In this document: piece by piece, positions 47,501-58,378 of the stretch
How the letters are laid out: every line of letters starts with the position of its first letter
How positions within the stretch are numbered: the stretch's first letter is position 1
Assembly: GCA_003988855.1 (NCBI GenBank)
Contig: QYAI01000065.1
Coordinates: forward strand, 62,001 to 126,000
Length of the DNA: 64,000 bases
Source: Arachnopeziza araneosa
Taxonomy: Eukaryota > Ascomycota > Leotiomycetes > Helotiales > Arachnopezizaceae
Direction: 5' to 3'
Program-made: the position numbers and the translations under genes
The notes under the pieces: model-generated
Seen by the model: the letters and a program-made list of their open reading frames with translations, nothing else
Told to the model about the DNA's origin: nothing
Databases searched by the model: none

Positions 47501-50247
47501 ACATCGGTTGTATTGTGTCGAGACCCCGGTGGAGACGAACTAGACCGTCTTCTCGATCCGTTGAGTTTTGCGTAAGCTTCTTCATCCATCGATGCTGTTG
47601 AGGGCAAGCCAGGGGAGAGACTAGGCTTGTTGGCGAAGTCCATTCCTAGACCCGCAGACTGCGGTTTAGCTAATGGTGTTAAAGCGTCAGCCGAAGGTTT
47701 GATGTAGAATTTTAAAGTTCCTGATGGATCAGCCTTCGTTCTTTTGTGTAGAAATAATTTTTGGTCGTCCAACGCTTCATCGTGCTCAGATTTTCCGAGG
47801 TCAGTAAGAAATATTTGAGCATGATCGACACTCTTAAGACCCAGATTTGCAAGTAATGTAGTTCGAAGATCACTACCAGAATCTATGTCAGTCACTTCAC
47901 ACATCCGATAGTTCCATCCATCCAAGGTTGCCAGTACAAAACTTCTGCCAGTGACGTTTCGTCTACCGCGATAGCCAGTAGTATGCGCAAATTTATCATA
48001 TTCAGATGCGGAAAATGTAGATGACGGCCTGTCCAAAGAGGTCTCGCTCGAGTTGCTAATTTTGCCATTTCCTAGCGGGGGAGGCTTGAAGCCTAGAGAC
48101 GGGCTGGTAGGAGAATCTAGACTTGGTTCTTCAGGCGAAGGTGCAGCTCCGTCCTCCTTCTTCCGCTTCCTGAAATGTTTGAGAAATCCTTTCGACTCCT
48201 TCGCGCTTGGTGGCTCCGAACCTGCGGATCGCTCTCCGGCTTCTGACGGAGAGGGCCTTGCTCCATCCACGCCATGACGGCGGCCATCTTGACTGCGGCC
48301 GACACTTGACTCTCCACGCAGGATTTGGCTTGCGCCTGCGGGCACACCAGATCCGTATATGGCTGTGCTAGACGAAACGGAATCAGTGCTATTAGTTGCA
48401 CGGTGCCCAAATCTACTGCTATGAGGCGAAGCTGATAGGTTACCATTATTAGAAGTCAGTAACGATGTAAATGCCCCACCAGGACTACCGCTCTTCGGAC
48501 TACCATCCACACGCAATGCTGGACCGCGAAACAGCCCTTCACCGATGTCAGTACTAGTACTTGGGCTATGACGGCGGCTACCATCACCACCCTCGATGGT
48601 TCTAAGCGCAGTCCGGTGGCCGTTTCGACTTTGTGAGTTATGGGTAGACTCTGAATCAGGGCCAGTATTGCTCATAATTGGCAGAGTTGTACTTCGCCCT
48701 GAGGACCGTCTACCCGTGAAACCTGGTCCGGCTGATTTGAACATCGACTTCCCAGGGCTTTCATCGTCACCATTGGCTGTAGTCGGTGTATTAATATAAA
48801 CCTCTCGTCCTAGGCTAGGCGAATTTTCTAGTGTTCCTTCTGTTCCTGCGCTTGGTATATTCGCTGTTGATGATTCTCGGCGGACATGACTTGGCTTTGT
48901 TGTATCTGGCGGCTTTCCTGTCATGATTCCCCTTATCAACCGTCTCATCCGCTTTCCTTCTTCGCGCTCTCTGGCTTGGTCCCAGCCAGTGCCACTATTA
49001 GAACATTCCTTGGCAAGTCGTGGATAAACCTGCTGGTGCATCATGCCAAAATTTCCTCGTCCTCCATGGCCACTGCCTAGCTCTAGAAAAACAGAGCCAT
49101 ATATGTTCAATGCCTTGAAGGTTTCCTGCCAGTCGCTTGAAAAGTGGTTGTTAGCAAGCCAAAGTAAAACGCGTTCCATGGTCCATTGGGAGCTAGCAGC
49201 ATCATGCGGAGAGATCGGGGTGTTTGAATTAGTATTGCTAAGATTCTGCTGGCTTCTATTAGAGAGCTGTTGGTTGAGTAGCGTGCCTGTAGAACTGTTT
49301 GGCGAGCCATAGTCAGGAGGCAGCTGAATATTATTAAATCGGCTTATTGGGGTTTGCGACTGGTACATGCGCTCTCTCGCATAAAAACTACCTCCATCTT
49401 CCAGTGGCGTAGAAAGTCCTGTTTCTGTTGTCCTTGTCGATCGAGAACTATCAGATGGAGAAGAAAAATCCGCACTATCTCCCCTACTGAAGCTTGGCTC
49501 TTGTCGTCCAAAACCAGGTATTCCTACACCAGGTCCAAAGGAGTCCCCATGCGGTATATACGTTGCAGACATTTGATGCTCGCTAGCAGGAGGCGGAGGT
49601 ATAGAGAGGGGAGGAGGATAATTTTGGCCAGGATTGTAAGTTTGATGTTGGGTATTGGTCGGGGGCATAGGAGGAGGGAGTGGGAACCCTCTCGCGTCAT
49701 ATGATCGGCCCCAGCTTCCTTGCCAATTTGCAGCCGGCGGTGGTCCAGGAGGAGGTGGAATCATAACTCCAGAGTGCTGATGTGTCGGAGGTCCCACAGT
49801 TCGAGGCGGTGGAGGAGGAATTGTCATCATATGTTGCTGAGCTGGTGGGGACATTGGGGGGGGAGGGGGAAGGTTAACATATTGCCTCGAAGCGTCGGCC
49901 TGCCGTGGTTGATACATTTGTGCGTTGCTACCGCGCGGCGGCGGCGGTCGATATGGGCTGTTCGAAGGGAACAAAGGAGAAGGCACAAGTTCTGCTGTGG
50001 TTGAATGAGCACGAGGGCGCGCTGCAGAATTTGAAGAGGCAAGTGTAGGATAGGGTGATCCTGTGCCGTAGATTGGTATGAGCAGATTCGAAGAGCTGCT
50101 TAGATTATACTGCGGAACGTCGTTTAATACGAGATCTTCTGGGACCTGAAGGTCGGCGCGCGACGTGATCCTTGGTGAGACTGCCGGAATCCGATTGATG
50201 TCTGAATTGTTGGACCGAGCTGAGGATGATCGAGGGCGAGAGGTCAT
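44557..50247 (-). CDS. BCK1: MAP kinase kinase kinase of the cell-wall integrity pathway (Bck1)
   Basis: One 5.5-kb exon (50247-44726) plus a small last exon (44677-44557), giving 1880 aa. The intron is 48 nt; the nearer cag acceptor would leave a 28-nt intron and an immediate stop, so the tctag acceptor is chosen and gives DCFTIIPQERPTADTLL. The N-terminus is Pro-rich, and a SAM-like domain lies near 350-430 (WTMERVLLWLANNHFSSDW). A Ras-associating-like segment follows (FVLATLDGWNYRMCEVTD). The kinase domain begins near 1586: GKGTYGRVYLG, Lys1617, HRDLKADN with Asp1719, DFG from 1737, and WMAPEVV. Bck1 is activated by Pkc1 and phosphorylates the MKK1/2 homologue. Confidence 0.94.
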
Positions 50248-50708
50248 CGTAATCCGCGCATCTTTGATCGTGAAGACCTGACCTGACCTGTTCGGAATGC
50301 GAGGTCTTCAAGTTGCACCTATTCGTGGTGGTTGGTTCCCAGCCTTGGGCCAAATCGAGAGGGAGGCGGGACGAGAGAGTAACGAGGCAGCAAAGCGCCG
50401 TCCAGTGCCGCAGCCTTCGCAATCAACAGCTGATATGGAGAGAGTCTGCTCGATCGGTCCCGCGGCTGTTCTTCTGCTCCCAGCGCAAGACTCTCAGTAA
50501 TTGTCCAAGTCAGATCACATCCTGCAGGGCTGGCACCGTTTCAGCGCTCAGCGCCACTCGGCGGCAAAGGCACAGGAGTTGACTAGAGACACTCCCCAAG
50601 ATTCCTAGAGAACAGAAATGGCTGCAGGATACGGCCTAGTCAGCGTCGCTCTATCAATCATGTCTCGTTATTCCTCAGCCCTTTCTACCACCAGGTGTTG
50701 CACTACTC

Positions 50709-50797
50709 ACTGTCAAAGACACTTGTAATTGTCGCATATCAAGTCCGACATTCAAAACACTGTTCATTGTCGCATGCCAAATTCGACATTCAAAACA
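50709..50797 (-). repeat. 38-bp repeat array A
   Basis: About two and a half units of a 38-bp repeat in minus orientation. The GACATT landmark recurs at 50747 and 50785, exactly 38 bp apart. Each unit holds an inverted pair TGTCG..CGACA. The outer end ACTGTCAAAGACACTTGTAA and following ATTGTCGCATATCAA match the outer end of array B on the far side of the pyruvate decarboxylase gene. Confidence 0.75.
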
Positions 50798-51034
50798 ATT
50801 TCGACGAGAGAGTCTTGCACAATGTAACATAGCCAATGACTGGAGTGCTTTTAAAACCTCCTCCACTGATGGTCGTTGGCCGGCCCTTTCTAGTCTGCAC
50901 ACCAGTAACGAGATGCGTCTGATGCCGGTGGATTAGGCACATGTGGCGTGAGCTGCATCGTCATAGGTAAGTAGGTAAGTGGGCTGTTGACGGAGGCTGC
51001 GGGACTCTTATCGAGGCCTCATAGAAAAACGCAT

Positions 51035-51041
51035 TATATAA
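51035..51041 (+). promoter_or_regulatory. TATA box of pyruvate decarboxylase
   Basis: TATATAA lies 106 bp upstream of the ATG and is followed by a CT-rich leader (cctctctcttctaaacc), the layout of strongly expressed fungal glycolytic genes. Confidence 0.55.
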
Positions 51042-51146
51042 CCCCACCTGAGCCTCTACATATTCCTGCCAAGCTCATTTCCTTCAGGAACATCTTCTTT
51101 CTTATTTCCGCATTCAACAATAAACCTCTCTCTTCTAAACCTCAAC

Positions 51147-53081
51147 ATGACTGACCTGAGGATATCGTCACTTAAGGCGCCAATTGATGTTGCCGAATAT
51201 CTATTCACACGGCTTCGTCAGCTTGGTGTGCAATCAGTCCACGGAGTTCCGGGCGACTACAACCTTGTCGCTTTGGATTACATCTCCAAGATTGGAATGA
51301 AATGGGTTGGCAATGTCAACGAGCTCAATGCTGGTGGGGCTCTGTAAACCCTCCTGGTTACCTTGTCCTATTAACAACTAGCTAGGCTACGCAGCGGATG
51401 GATATGCCAGAATCAAAGGAATCTCAGCTTTAGTGACTACTTTTGGTGTTGGAGAGCTTTCTGCAATCAATGCCATTGCTGGGGCATATTCTGAGCGTGT
51501 CCCCATTGTTCAGTACGTTGAATCCAAGCTCTGAAAATAGAGATTAAGTTACTCTACTGATAGTTGATAGTATCGTTGGAGTTCCCTCTACAGCGTCTCA
51601 GAAATCAGGAGCTCTTCTTCACCACACACTTGGCAACGGGAATTTCCACGTATGCCATTGTTGTCCCGGTTATTTACGTCCAAGAGAGTACTAATCGGGT
51701 TTAGGTTTTTGCGGACATGTCCAAAGAGATTGCTTGTGTTTCTGCAAAACTTAATGACCCCTACGATGCCGCAACACTTATTGATCATGCCTTACAGCAG
51801 TGTTGGATCCAGAGTCGGCCGGTTTACATTACCCTTCCGACCGATATGGTCCAGAAAAAGGTTGATGGCGAGAGACTGAAGACTCCGATTGATCTCTCCT
51901 ATCCTGTCAACGACGAAGCTAGAGAGAACTATGTGGTTGAAGTGGTCTTAAAGTATCTGCTAGCCGCTAAGAACCCAGTCATTCTCGTCGATGCATGTGC
52001 CATTCGTCATAGGGTACTGGACGAAGTTCATGAGTTGATTGAAAAGACCAAGCTCCCTGTCTTCGTTACGCCCATGGGCAAAGGAGCTGTGAATGAGACT
52101 CATCCTAACTATGGTGGGGTATATGCTGGTGAAGGGAGTCAACCTGACGTTAAAGAACGTGTTGAAGCTTCCGATCTCATTTTAACCATTGGTGCTATCA
52201 AGGTATCCTCTCCATCTACATCGATAACCTCTTAACTGATATATTTGTTGTAGAGCGATTTTAACACGGCTGGCTTCACTTATAGAACATCCCAGCTAAA
52301 CACAATTGATTTTCACAGCACCGAAATCGTTGTTCGGTATTCGGAATACCCTGGGGTATCTATGCGAGGCGTATTGAAGAAAATAACTGCGCAAATCGAC
52401 ATCGAGAAGTTGTCTCAAGTTCCTGGACCAACAATGAGCAATAAAGTGAAGGAAAACGAGGACAGCTCATCAACAATCACTCAGGCTTGGTTCTGGCCTC
52501 GAGTTGGCCAATATCTTAAAGAAGATGACGTGGTGATTACAGAGACTGGGACTTCCAATTTTGGTATATGGGAGACCAAATTTCCTAAGGGCGTCACAGC
52601 CATTAGTCAGGTCCTGTGGGGTTCAATAGGATATTCCGTCGGGTCCTGCCAGGGAGCGAGTTTGGCAGCGAGAGATTCTGGCAGCAATCGACGAACAATT
52701 CTTTTCGTTGGCGATGGCTCTTTCCAGTTGACGGTTCAGGAGGTCAGTTCGATGATACGCCTTGGTCTGAAACCAACCATCTTCGTCATATGTAATGATG
52801 GCTTCACAATTGAGCGATTCATTCATGGAATGGACGCCGATTATAACGATATTCAACCTTGGCATCAGAAGGACATACTCAAAGTATTCGGCGCCAAGGA
52901 TGGAACATACAGAACTTACCAAATCAGAACCAAGGATGAAGTTGAAAAAACATTCAAAGATGAACAGTTCAACTCATCAGATGTCTTGCAGCTTGTGGAA
53001 CTTTACATCCCTAAGAAAGATGCTCCTAGAGCATTGGTGATGACCGCTGAAGCTGCTGCAAGGACAAATGCTAAACAGTAA
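51147..53081 (+). CDS. Pyruvate decarboxylase
   Basis: Exons are 51147-51333, 51386-51512, 51571-51649, 51705-52202 and 52254-53081, giving 1719 nt and 572 aa. Key residues are present: catalytic Glu59 in NVNELNA, the paired histidines in LLHHTLGNG, and the thiamine diphosphate motif starting GDGSF (450-452) and closing with Asn478 in ICNDG. The N-terminal signature SVHGVPGDYNL is typical. The enzyme converts pyruvate to acetaldehyde in the cytosol for fermentation. All five exons join without frame loss, so the copy looks functional. The gene is bracketed by inverted 38-bp repeat arrays. Indolepyruvate decarboxylases are related, but the length and motif set favour PDC. Confidence 0.95.
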
Positions 53082-54178
53082 AACAAAAGCCGGCATCTGA
53101 GAAAGAACAGGCCTAATTGTTGGTAGCGGGATTAGATATGCTCGGGTACATAGAAAAATAATTTACCAATTAGCTAAGATGTTTATCTTTTTTTGTGGGA
53201 TACTATATAATTCTTTTTTTAGAGACAGAAAATTAGTGGTTGTGGGGTCCTCTCATTCCGGACTGTGACATTACGATTTATGAGCTCGACTCTCAACAAA
53301 GTTGTATCAATAATTGATTATCAAATTTACAGCTCAAAAGACAAAGGTAAAAGGGAAACACCTTTTCAAGAGTCTTCCCCAATTATCTAAACCTAAAGAA
53401 AGCGGATCACCAGTAGCTGACATAAAATCCATGGAACACCGCCACCAGGGAATGTAATATTTGTAGCAGGCTTCTAGATTTTAAACTGTTAAACAAATAT
53501 CTACTGTACTTATATATAAGATTTTAAAAGTACTAAGTTATTGTTACATTAACAAAGACTTTCTCTTCGGAATTAGTTTGAATGTCGAATTTGACATGCG
53601 AAAATGAGAACTGTTGAAATGTCGAACTTAACATGCAATAATAAGAGTGCTCTGAATGTCGAACTTAACATGTAATAATAATAAGTGTTTTAAATGTCGA
53701 AATTAACATGCGGCAATAAGAAGTGTTTTAAATGTTATATTCAACATCCGATAATTATAAGTATCCTAAATGTCAGATTTGATATGCGACAATTAAGAGT
53801 GTTTTTAACAGTAAGCTTCGAATTGGTACGTCACTTATGAGCAGTGCTGCAAAAAATATACTTCGTTGATGAGCTAGCTACAACTTCTAATTTAAAGTGA
53901 AAGAATTAAAGTCGCACAAAAAGTTGTGAATAACGAATCTATCTATTTAAAACTTTTTGAATTGTGGTGTGTTGGAAAGAGTTGCTCGAGAGAAAGTGTT
54001 ATATGAATTATGTCAGCTAAGGGTGGATTCAGGAACCTGCTGAGACACTAAAATAGTTCAAGACAACAACGTTGAGCGTCCGCTTCCTTAAGCGATTGGT
54101 TGGAATTCGATTACTGGCGAGAAAGCTCTTCGATCTTAGCTGCTTCTCACCTTCGCATTCTCATCAAATAATAACGTT
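53082..54178. other. AT-rich spacer holding repeat array B
   Basis: 1.1 kb between the decarboxylase and TAN1. It is AT-rich and non-coding, apart from the 38-bp repeat array at 53576-53812. Confidence 0.6.
53576..53812 (+). repeat. 38-bp tandem repeat array B
   Basis: Six units, with AATGTC/AATGTT landmarks starting at 53581, 53618, 53655, 53693, 53731 and 53769, so the period is 37-38 bp. The unit consensus runs AATGTCGAACTTAACATGCG, then acaataagagtgtttt. TGTCG and CGACA form a short inverted pair in well-preserved units. The array is in plus orientation and ends TTTTTAACAGT, which is the reverse-complement counterpart of the outer end of array A. Confidence 0.85.
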
Positions 54179-55670
54179 ATGGCAGACTCAAACAAGCGAA
54201 AAGATAGGGGAGACTATGATAGAGACACAAGAGGGCCGAAGAGGAGTAAGGTACGATTCTATTTCGTGTTCGGAGCCAAGAAGCTCAGTTGTTGGTCATG
54301 CAAGAGGTCCGAATTTAAGCTTCAGGGATCAACTCGAAGGAATTCAGAACCTCGATAGGTCTGTTCTTAGTTGAATGGACATCAATCTCACCTTTCAATC
54401 AAACGCTTTGTTATTGCTGTACGGTTCCTATTTATATCGAGGCTATGCTTCAAGGCTTCATCTTTCCGAGTACGGTGTAGAATTCCCGGCCTTCGTACTG
54501 ACTCTCAAAGGGGGGATCTGGTGGAAAATGGCAAACACCGCATCAGAAAGCCAAGGCAGAGTTGCCTCGGACGCGCGGCGACATCGAGCCCGGAGCCGCT
54601 GGGATTTGGGTAACATGTGCTAGGAACCAGGAGAGAAGGGCTGCGGAAGAAGTCAAAAGCATGTTTGAGGAGGTAAATTATTTTCTTATCATTTACCTCT
54701 TTTAACACTTAATAGTGTGCCGAAAGATTTTATGGCATCGTGTCGAACCCATACGCCCAAGAAAATGATGACGACAACGATGATATTGAGGCATCTATTC
54801 AAAAAGAGGTGGCATTTATGGAGAACAGCAAACGTTTGCCGCAGGCCTTCACGCTTGTTCATCTCGATCTCCCTTGCGTCTTATTCTTTAAGACTGGGCC
54901 AGGCATCGAGCCAGTGAATTTCGTGCATCAAATTTGCGAAGAAGTTGTCGCCAAGCCCGGGATCAGAAGAATGAGATACATAAATCGACTTACACCAATG
55001 ACCTTGATGGGAAAGGCGACGGAAAAGGGCCTCGAAGAGGTTGCAAGGTCCGTTTTACCTTACCATTTCGTACTCAACAACAGCGAATCGGCCAACGGAG
55101 AGGCGGCAGAAAGGGGTACAAGCAGCGATGCGAACTTGGAAGGCATTTCTACTGCTTCGGTGCGTATATTAAATCTCATTTTCCTGCATAGCACGTGGCG
55201 TTTCGATGCAGTGACCTCAATTTGGTAATTTTTGACGAGATATATTACACATGCTGACTGTCACAGTATGCAATTCGAACTACAATCCGAAACCATAATA
55301 CTCTTAAACGGGACGTGGTTATCGACGGAGTAGCGTCTTTTATTTCGGATCGACACAAGGTGAACCTTACCGCTCCTGATAAGACCATTTTGGTCGAAGT
55401 CTACCAGGTATGGCCAGTTCACGTTGCTTTGATAGAGTCTCGCTGACAATTTGTCTGCAGAAGGTGTGTGGTATGAGCGTTGTAGGAAGCGATTGGGAGA
55501 AGTTAAAGCGTTTCAATCTTGCTGAGTTGTACCCAAAAGAGTCTAGCCAAAGAGCTCAAACTCTTGTGAAGGATGCGGCTACTTCGGCCAAGCAGATCAC
55601 TCGTGGGTCAGGTGCTTTAACGGAACCAGTAACCACAGACGAGGCTGCATCTAATATTGCAGCCAAGTAG
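54179..55670 (+). CDS. TAN1: Tan1, THUMP-domain tRNA acetylation cofactor
   Basis: Exons are 54179-54250, 54511-54672, 54716-55159, 55267-55407 and 55461-55670, giving 1029 nt and 342 aa. The first intron is unusually long here (260 nt). The N-terminus is basic (MADSNKRKDRGDYDRD), then KWQTP, GDIEPGAAGIWVTCARNQERRA, and AERFYGIVS. The THUMP domain spans about 165-290 (RRMRYINRLTPMTLMGKATEKGLEEVA, YAIRTTIRNHNTLKRD, LVEVYQ). The final KVCGMSVVGSDWEKLKRFNL completes it. Tan1 presents tRNA-Ser and tRNA-Leu to the acetyltransferase Kre33/NAT10 to form ac4C12. Confidence 0.93.
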
Positions 55671-57091
55671 ACCCTAAGAAATGCTCGGCTTATGATGGGC
55701 ACCAGATGGATGGGAGATAATGAGAACGTCACAATACCAATCTTCACAAGTCTTCGGTTTCTCCTCTTGTGGCTTGGAAAACTTGCAATGGCCCTGGTCA
55801 TGATAAATCTCTCAGAACTCGTCTTGCTGACTGAGACGGAGGTGATTTTCGTGCTGCTTCTCTGCCAATCGGATAATTTGCCTTGGTGGTGAGATGCGCC
55901 ATTCCAGAAACGACAATTTTAAACGACAACTCGTCCTTCATCTTCTTGCGGTGAGATGCTCGTATTATCTTACCCGAACTGCTCTGCTGCACTCACCCTC
56001 TGATGCGAGCCATTCGGCATAGGATGATTATGTCATGACTCGAGGACTTCTGTGCGTCACCACTGCATCCCATGTCGCGCTGAGCTTTCGTCTGAATGAA
56101 ACGGAAGTGGCTTGCAGGGCAGCCGCCACATTCTGATTCCTCTCCGTTCTAGACTCACGATGGATGGGCGGGTGATGACTTTCTCGCATCTGGAAGAAAG
56201 ACAGACATGGCATTCTCCAGACGGGAGATGTGCCGTAGCTTGGAAGCTTGGGGAGAGCGCTAGGAACCTTGGTTTGGAGAACCAGAGCAGCTCTGCGTGG
56301 TATCGTCTGGCACAGGACAAGGTGGACGTTGCAGCTGCAATGTCACACGAGGCGTTCCGGCTCTGAGACCAATGGCCACCATGAGCCTCTCAGTCGCGGC
56401 CAAGCCCTCAACGGCTTTCTCGAAAGCCCCCGATCCCACCACCACTCGCGCTCTCCGATCAATCGGAAGCGTCTTCCTAGATCCCTCGAGCCAATGTCTA
56501 GTCATGGTAGGCGACCCTCGAAGACGGATGAACTGCTGCTTCGAGTGCCAGGCTCCATGCAGACCTCGCTCGATGCCCCCAACGGCCACTCCGTTGTGAG
56601 CAAGTATCTCTATCCGTGGCCTTTTCCGTCTTATCGTCCAAAGTCAGCGAAAACATATCCTCAGAGCCTAGGTCCTCTGCTCAACCCACGTCGACCACAT
56701 CTTCTACCTTTCCTTACGATTTGGCAGCAGTCCCTAGCCTCGTGTGAATGACAGCCGCGAGTATCTCTCTTCATCTTCTCTCTCCCCGAGCGACTTGATT
56801 TATTGCAGGCCTAGGGTCAATTCTTTCTTCCTTGATATCCTCGCATTCACAGCGTGTACATGATAGACCACTTGGAATCATGTTCAATCATTGATAAGAA
56901 GGTACATGCGCATATCTGAACGATAACCCCAGGGGTCGGTCCAATAATTTACAATTTCAAATGTGTTTGACCCCTGGGTTCAAACTCTTTCACTTCCTAC
57001 GTCAATATTTATTAGATGAGCCAATCTTGTGGCAATACTTTGAGTATCGACGCCTTTTCGCGCACAAATCTTGTCCTTCATACTAGCCACG
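55671..57091. other. Intergenic spacer
   Basis: 1.4 kb between TAN1 and the APH-like gene. The middle part (56050-56750) is richer in GC and has overlapping ORFs on both strands of up to 167 aa, but none shows a motif or splice structure I trust. A decayed gene cannot be excluded. Confidence 0.4.
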
Positions 57092-58279
57092 ATGTGCGCT
57101 GCTGTTCCACCAGCGCAGTACCGTATCTCGAGGATGTACACCTCTCCTCCATTTCGACGGCTCAAAGAAGTTCTGACACGGACTGTCCTAGATGCTACGC
57201 TAGTTGGAGTAGAGGAGTGCAACTCGGTTCAGCTTTCAAGATTATACGCACTGAACATGTCAAATGGTCAACAGCTTCTCCTCTCATATGCTCCTAGTTT
57301 ATCTGTCCGACTACTGAGGCATGAAGCGACACTTCTTGGTTCCGAGGCAATCTTGCTAAATTTCCTTGCTACCACGAGCAGAGACCTGACAACATCCAAA
57401 TCGGAATTCGAGAATTGCAGTCAAATTCCCGCTCTCTCAAAGCTAACACCAAAGCTTCTCAAACATTCATCGAACAATCGAGAACTCAACTATCCCTACA
57501 CTATCTTTGAGTCAATGGCTAGAGACTCATTCTCCTCAACCTCTATCGACTTACAAGATAGCGAGAACAAAAGAGTGCTCAAGCAACTTGGTTCTGTGGC
57601 TCGAGAGCTGGCTGGGTTGATATCTCCTGACGGTTTATTTGGTACCGTGACCGAGGTGCTTCCAGATCCTTTCGTGGAACTAGCGGCCACCTCAAAGACT
57701 AGGGGTTGGAAAACGTGGTCAGAGGCTTTTCATTTTCTTCTAGAAGAAATCCTTCGTGACGCCGAAGACATGAATGTTTTATTACCATACGAGGCTATAA
57801 GAAACTGCTTTCTTCGATCGGCGCCATGTCTGCACCTGGTCTCAACACCCCGGCTCACAATACTTGACTTGGCTAGGGAGAAGAATGTTATGGTCGAGAC
57901 GGATCCAGCCAGTGGGGGGAGAAGGTTGTTGGGGTTTAGAAGTTGGAGTCACGGTATATTTGGTGATCCCCTGATATCGAATTGTTTCGACAATCCCAGC
58001 GAAGAGTTTTTAGAAGGTTGGCATGAAGGTGGTGCAGAAGTTATTGAGGACCTGAAAAATGTGCACATCAGAGTGATGCTATACAGATGTTTTACGGCAG
58101 TGGTGGATATAGTTACGGAGCATTACAGACCGAATGTTGAGAGTAGTGAGAGGGAGTTGCTGGCGAGACGGATCTTGACGCGTACGCTGGTAAACTTGGA
58201 GAAAGCTGTCATGAATGATGTTGGGAATTTATTGATGAGAAGGAGCCCGGGCATCTTAGACGTGGAGGAAACATCGTGA
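57092..58279 (+). CDS. APH-fold protein lacking catalytic motifs
   Basis: A single exon of 395 aa from ATG 57092 (MCAAVPPAQYRIS). The layout resembles fungal aminoglycoside/choline phosphotransferase-like proteins: an N-lobe with SRLYALNMSNGQQLLLSYA and RLLRHEATLLGSEAILLNFL, then a C-lobe where a catalytic loop and a metal-binding Asp are expected. Instead of an HxDxxxxN loop the protein has LTILDLAREKNVMVE near 255-270. Instead of the usual D-W segment it has LLGFRSWSHGIFGDPL near 279. The GDPL tail of that motif is kept. This suggests a pseudokinase with the fold but without normal chemistry. Family assignment is by pattern only. Confidence 0.6.
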   Translation: MCAAVPPAQYRISRMYTSPPFRRLKEVLTRTVLDATLVGVEECNSVQLSRLYALNMSNGQQLLLSYAPSLSVRLLRHEATLLGSEAILLNFLATTSRDLTTSKSEFENCSQIPALSKLTPKLLKHSSNNRELNYPYTIFESMARDSFSSTSIDLQDSENKRVLKQLGSVARELAGLISPDGLFGTVTEVLPDPFVELAATSKTRGWKTWSEAFHFLLEEILRDAEDMNVLLPYEAIRNCFLRSAPCLHLVSTPRLTILDLAREKNVMVETDPASGGRRLLGFRSWSHGIFGDPLISNCFDNPSEEFLEGWHEGGAEVIEDLKNVHIRVMLYRCFTAVVDIVTEHYRPNVESSERELLARRILTRTLVNLEKAVMNDVGNLLMRRSPGILDVEETS

Positions 58280-58378
58280 GCACTGCCGGTCAAGACGTAA
58301 TGGTTTTGTTTTAAACCTTGATATCAGTCAAGTCTATGATACCCGATTATTCGATTTTACAATATTTTTATGTCTAAC

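Larger units (their letters stand above)
50248..51146. promoter_or_regulatory. Divergent BCK1/PDC intergenic region
   Basis: 899 bp between the BCK1 start (-) and the pyruvate decarboxylase start (+). The left 340 bp is GC-rich and probably transcribed with BCK1. The right part carries a 38-bp repeat array (50709-50797), a TATATAA box and a pyrimidine-rich leader before ATG 51147. Confidence 0.6.

Noticed and set aside
48053..48446. ORFs on both strands inside BCK1
   Set aside because: They lie within the single 5.5-kb BCK1 exon, whose frame is supported by the SAM-like, RA-like and kinase blocks.
56248..56751. 167-aa ORF between TAN1 and the APH-like gene
   Set aside because: Overlapping ORFs of similar size on the opposite strand and no recognisable domain; kept only as a note in the spacer entry.
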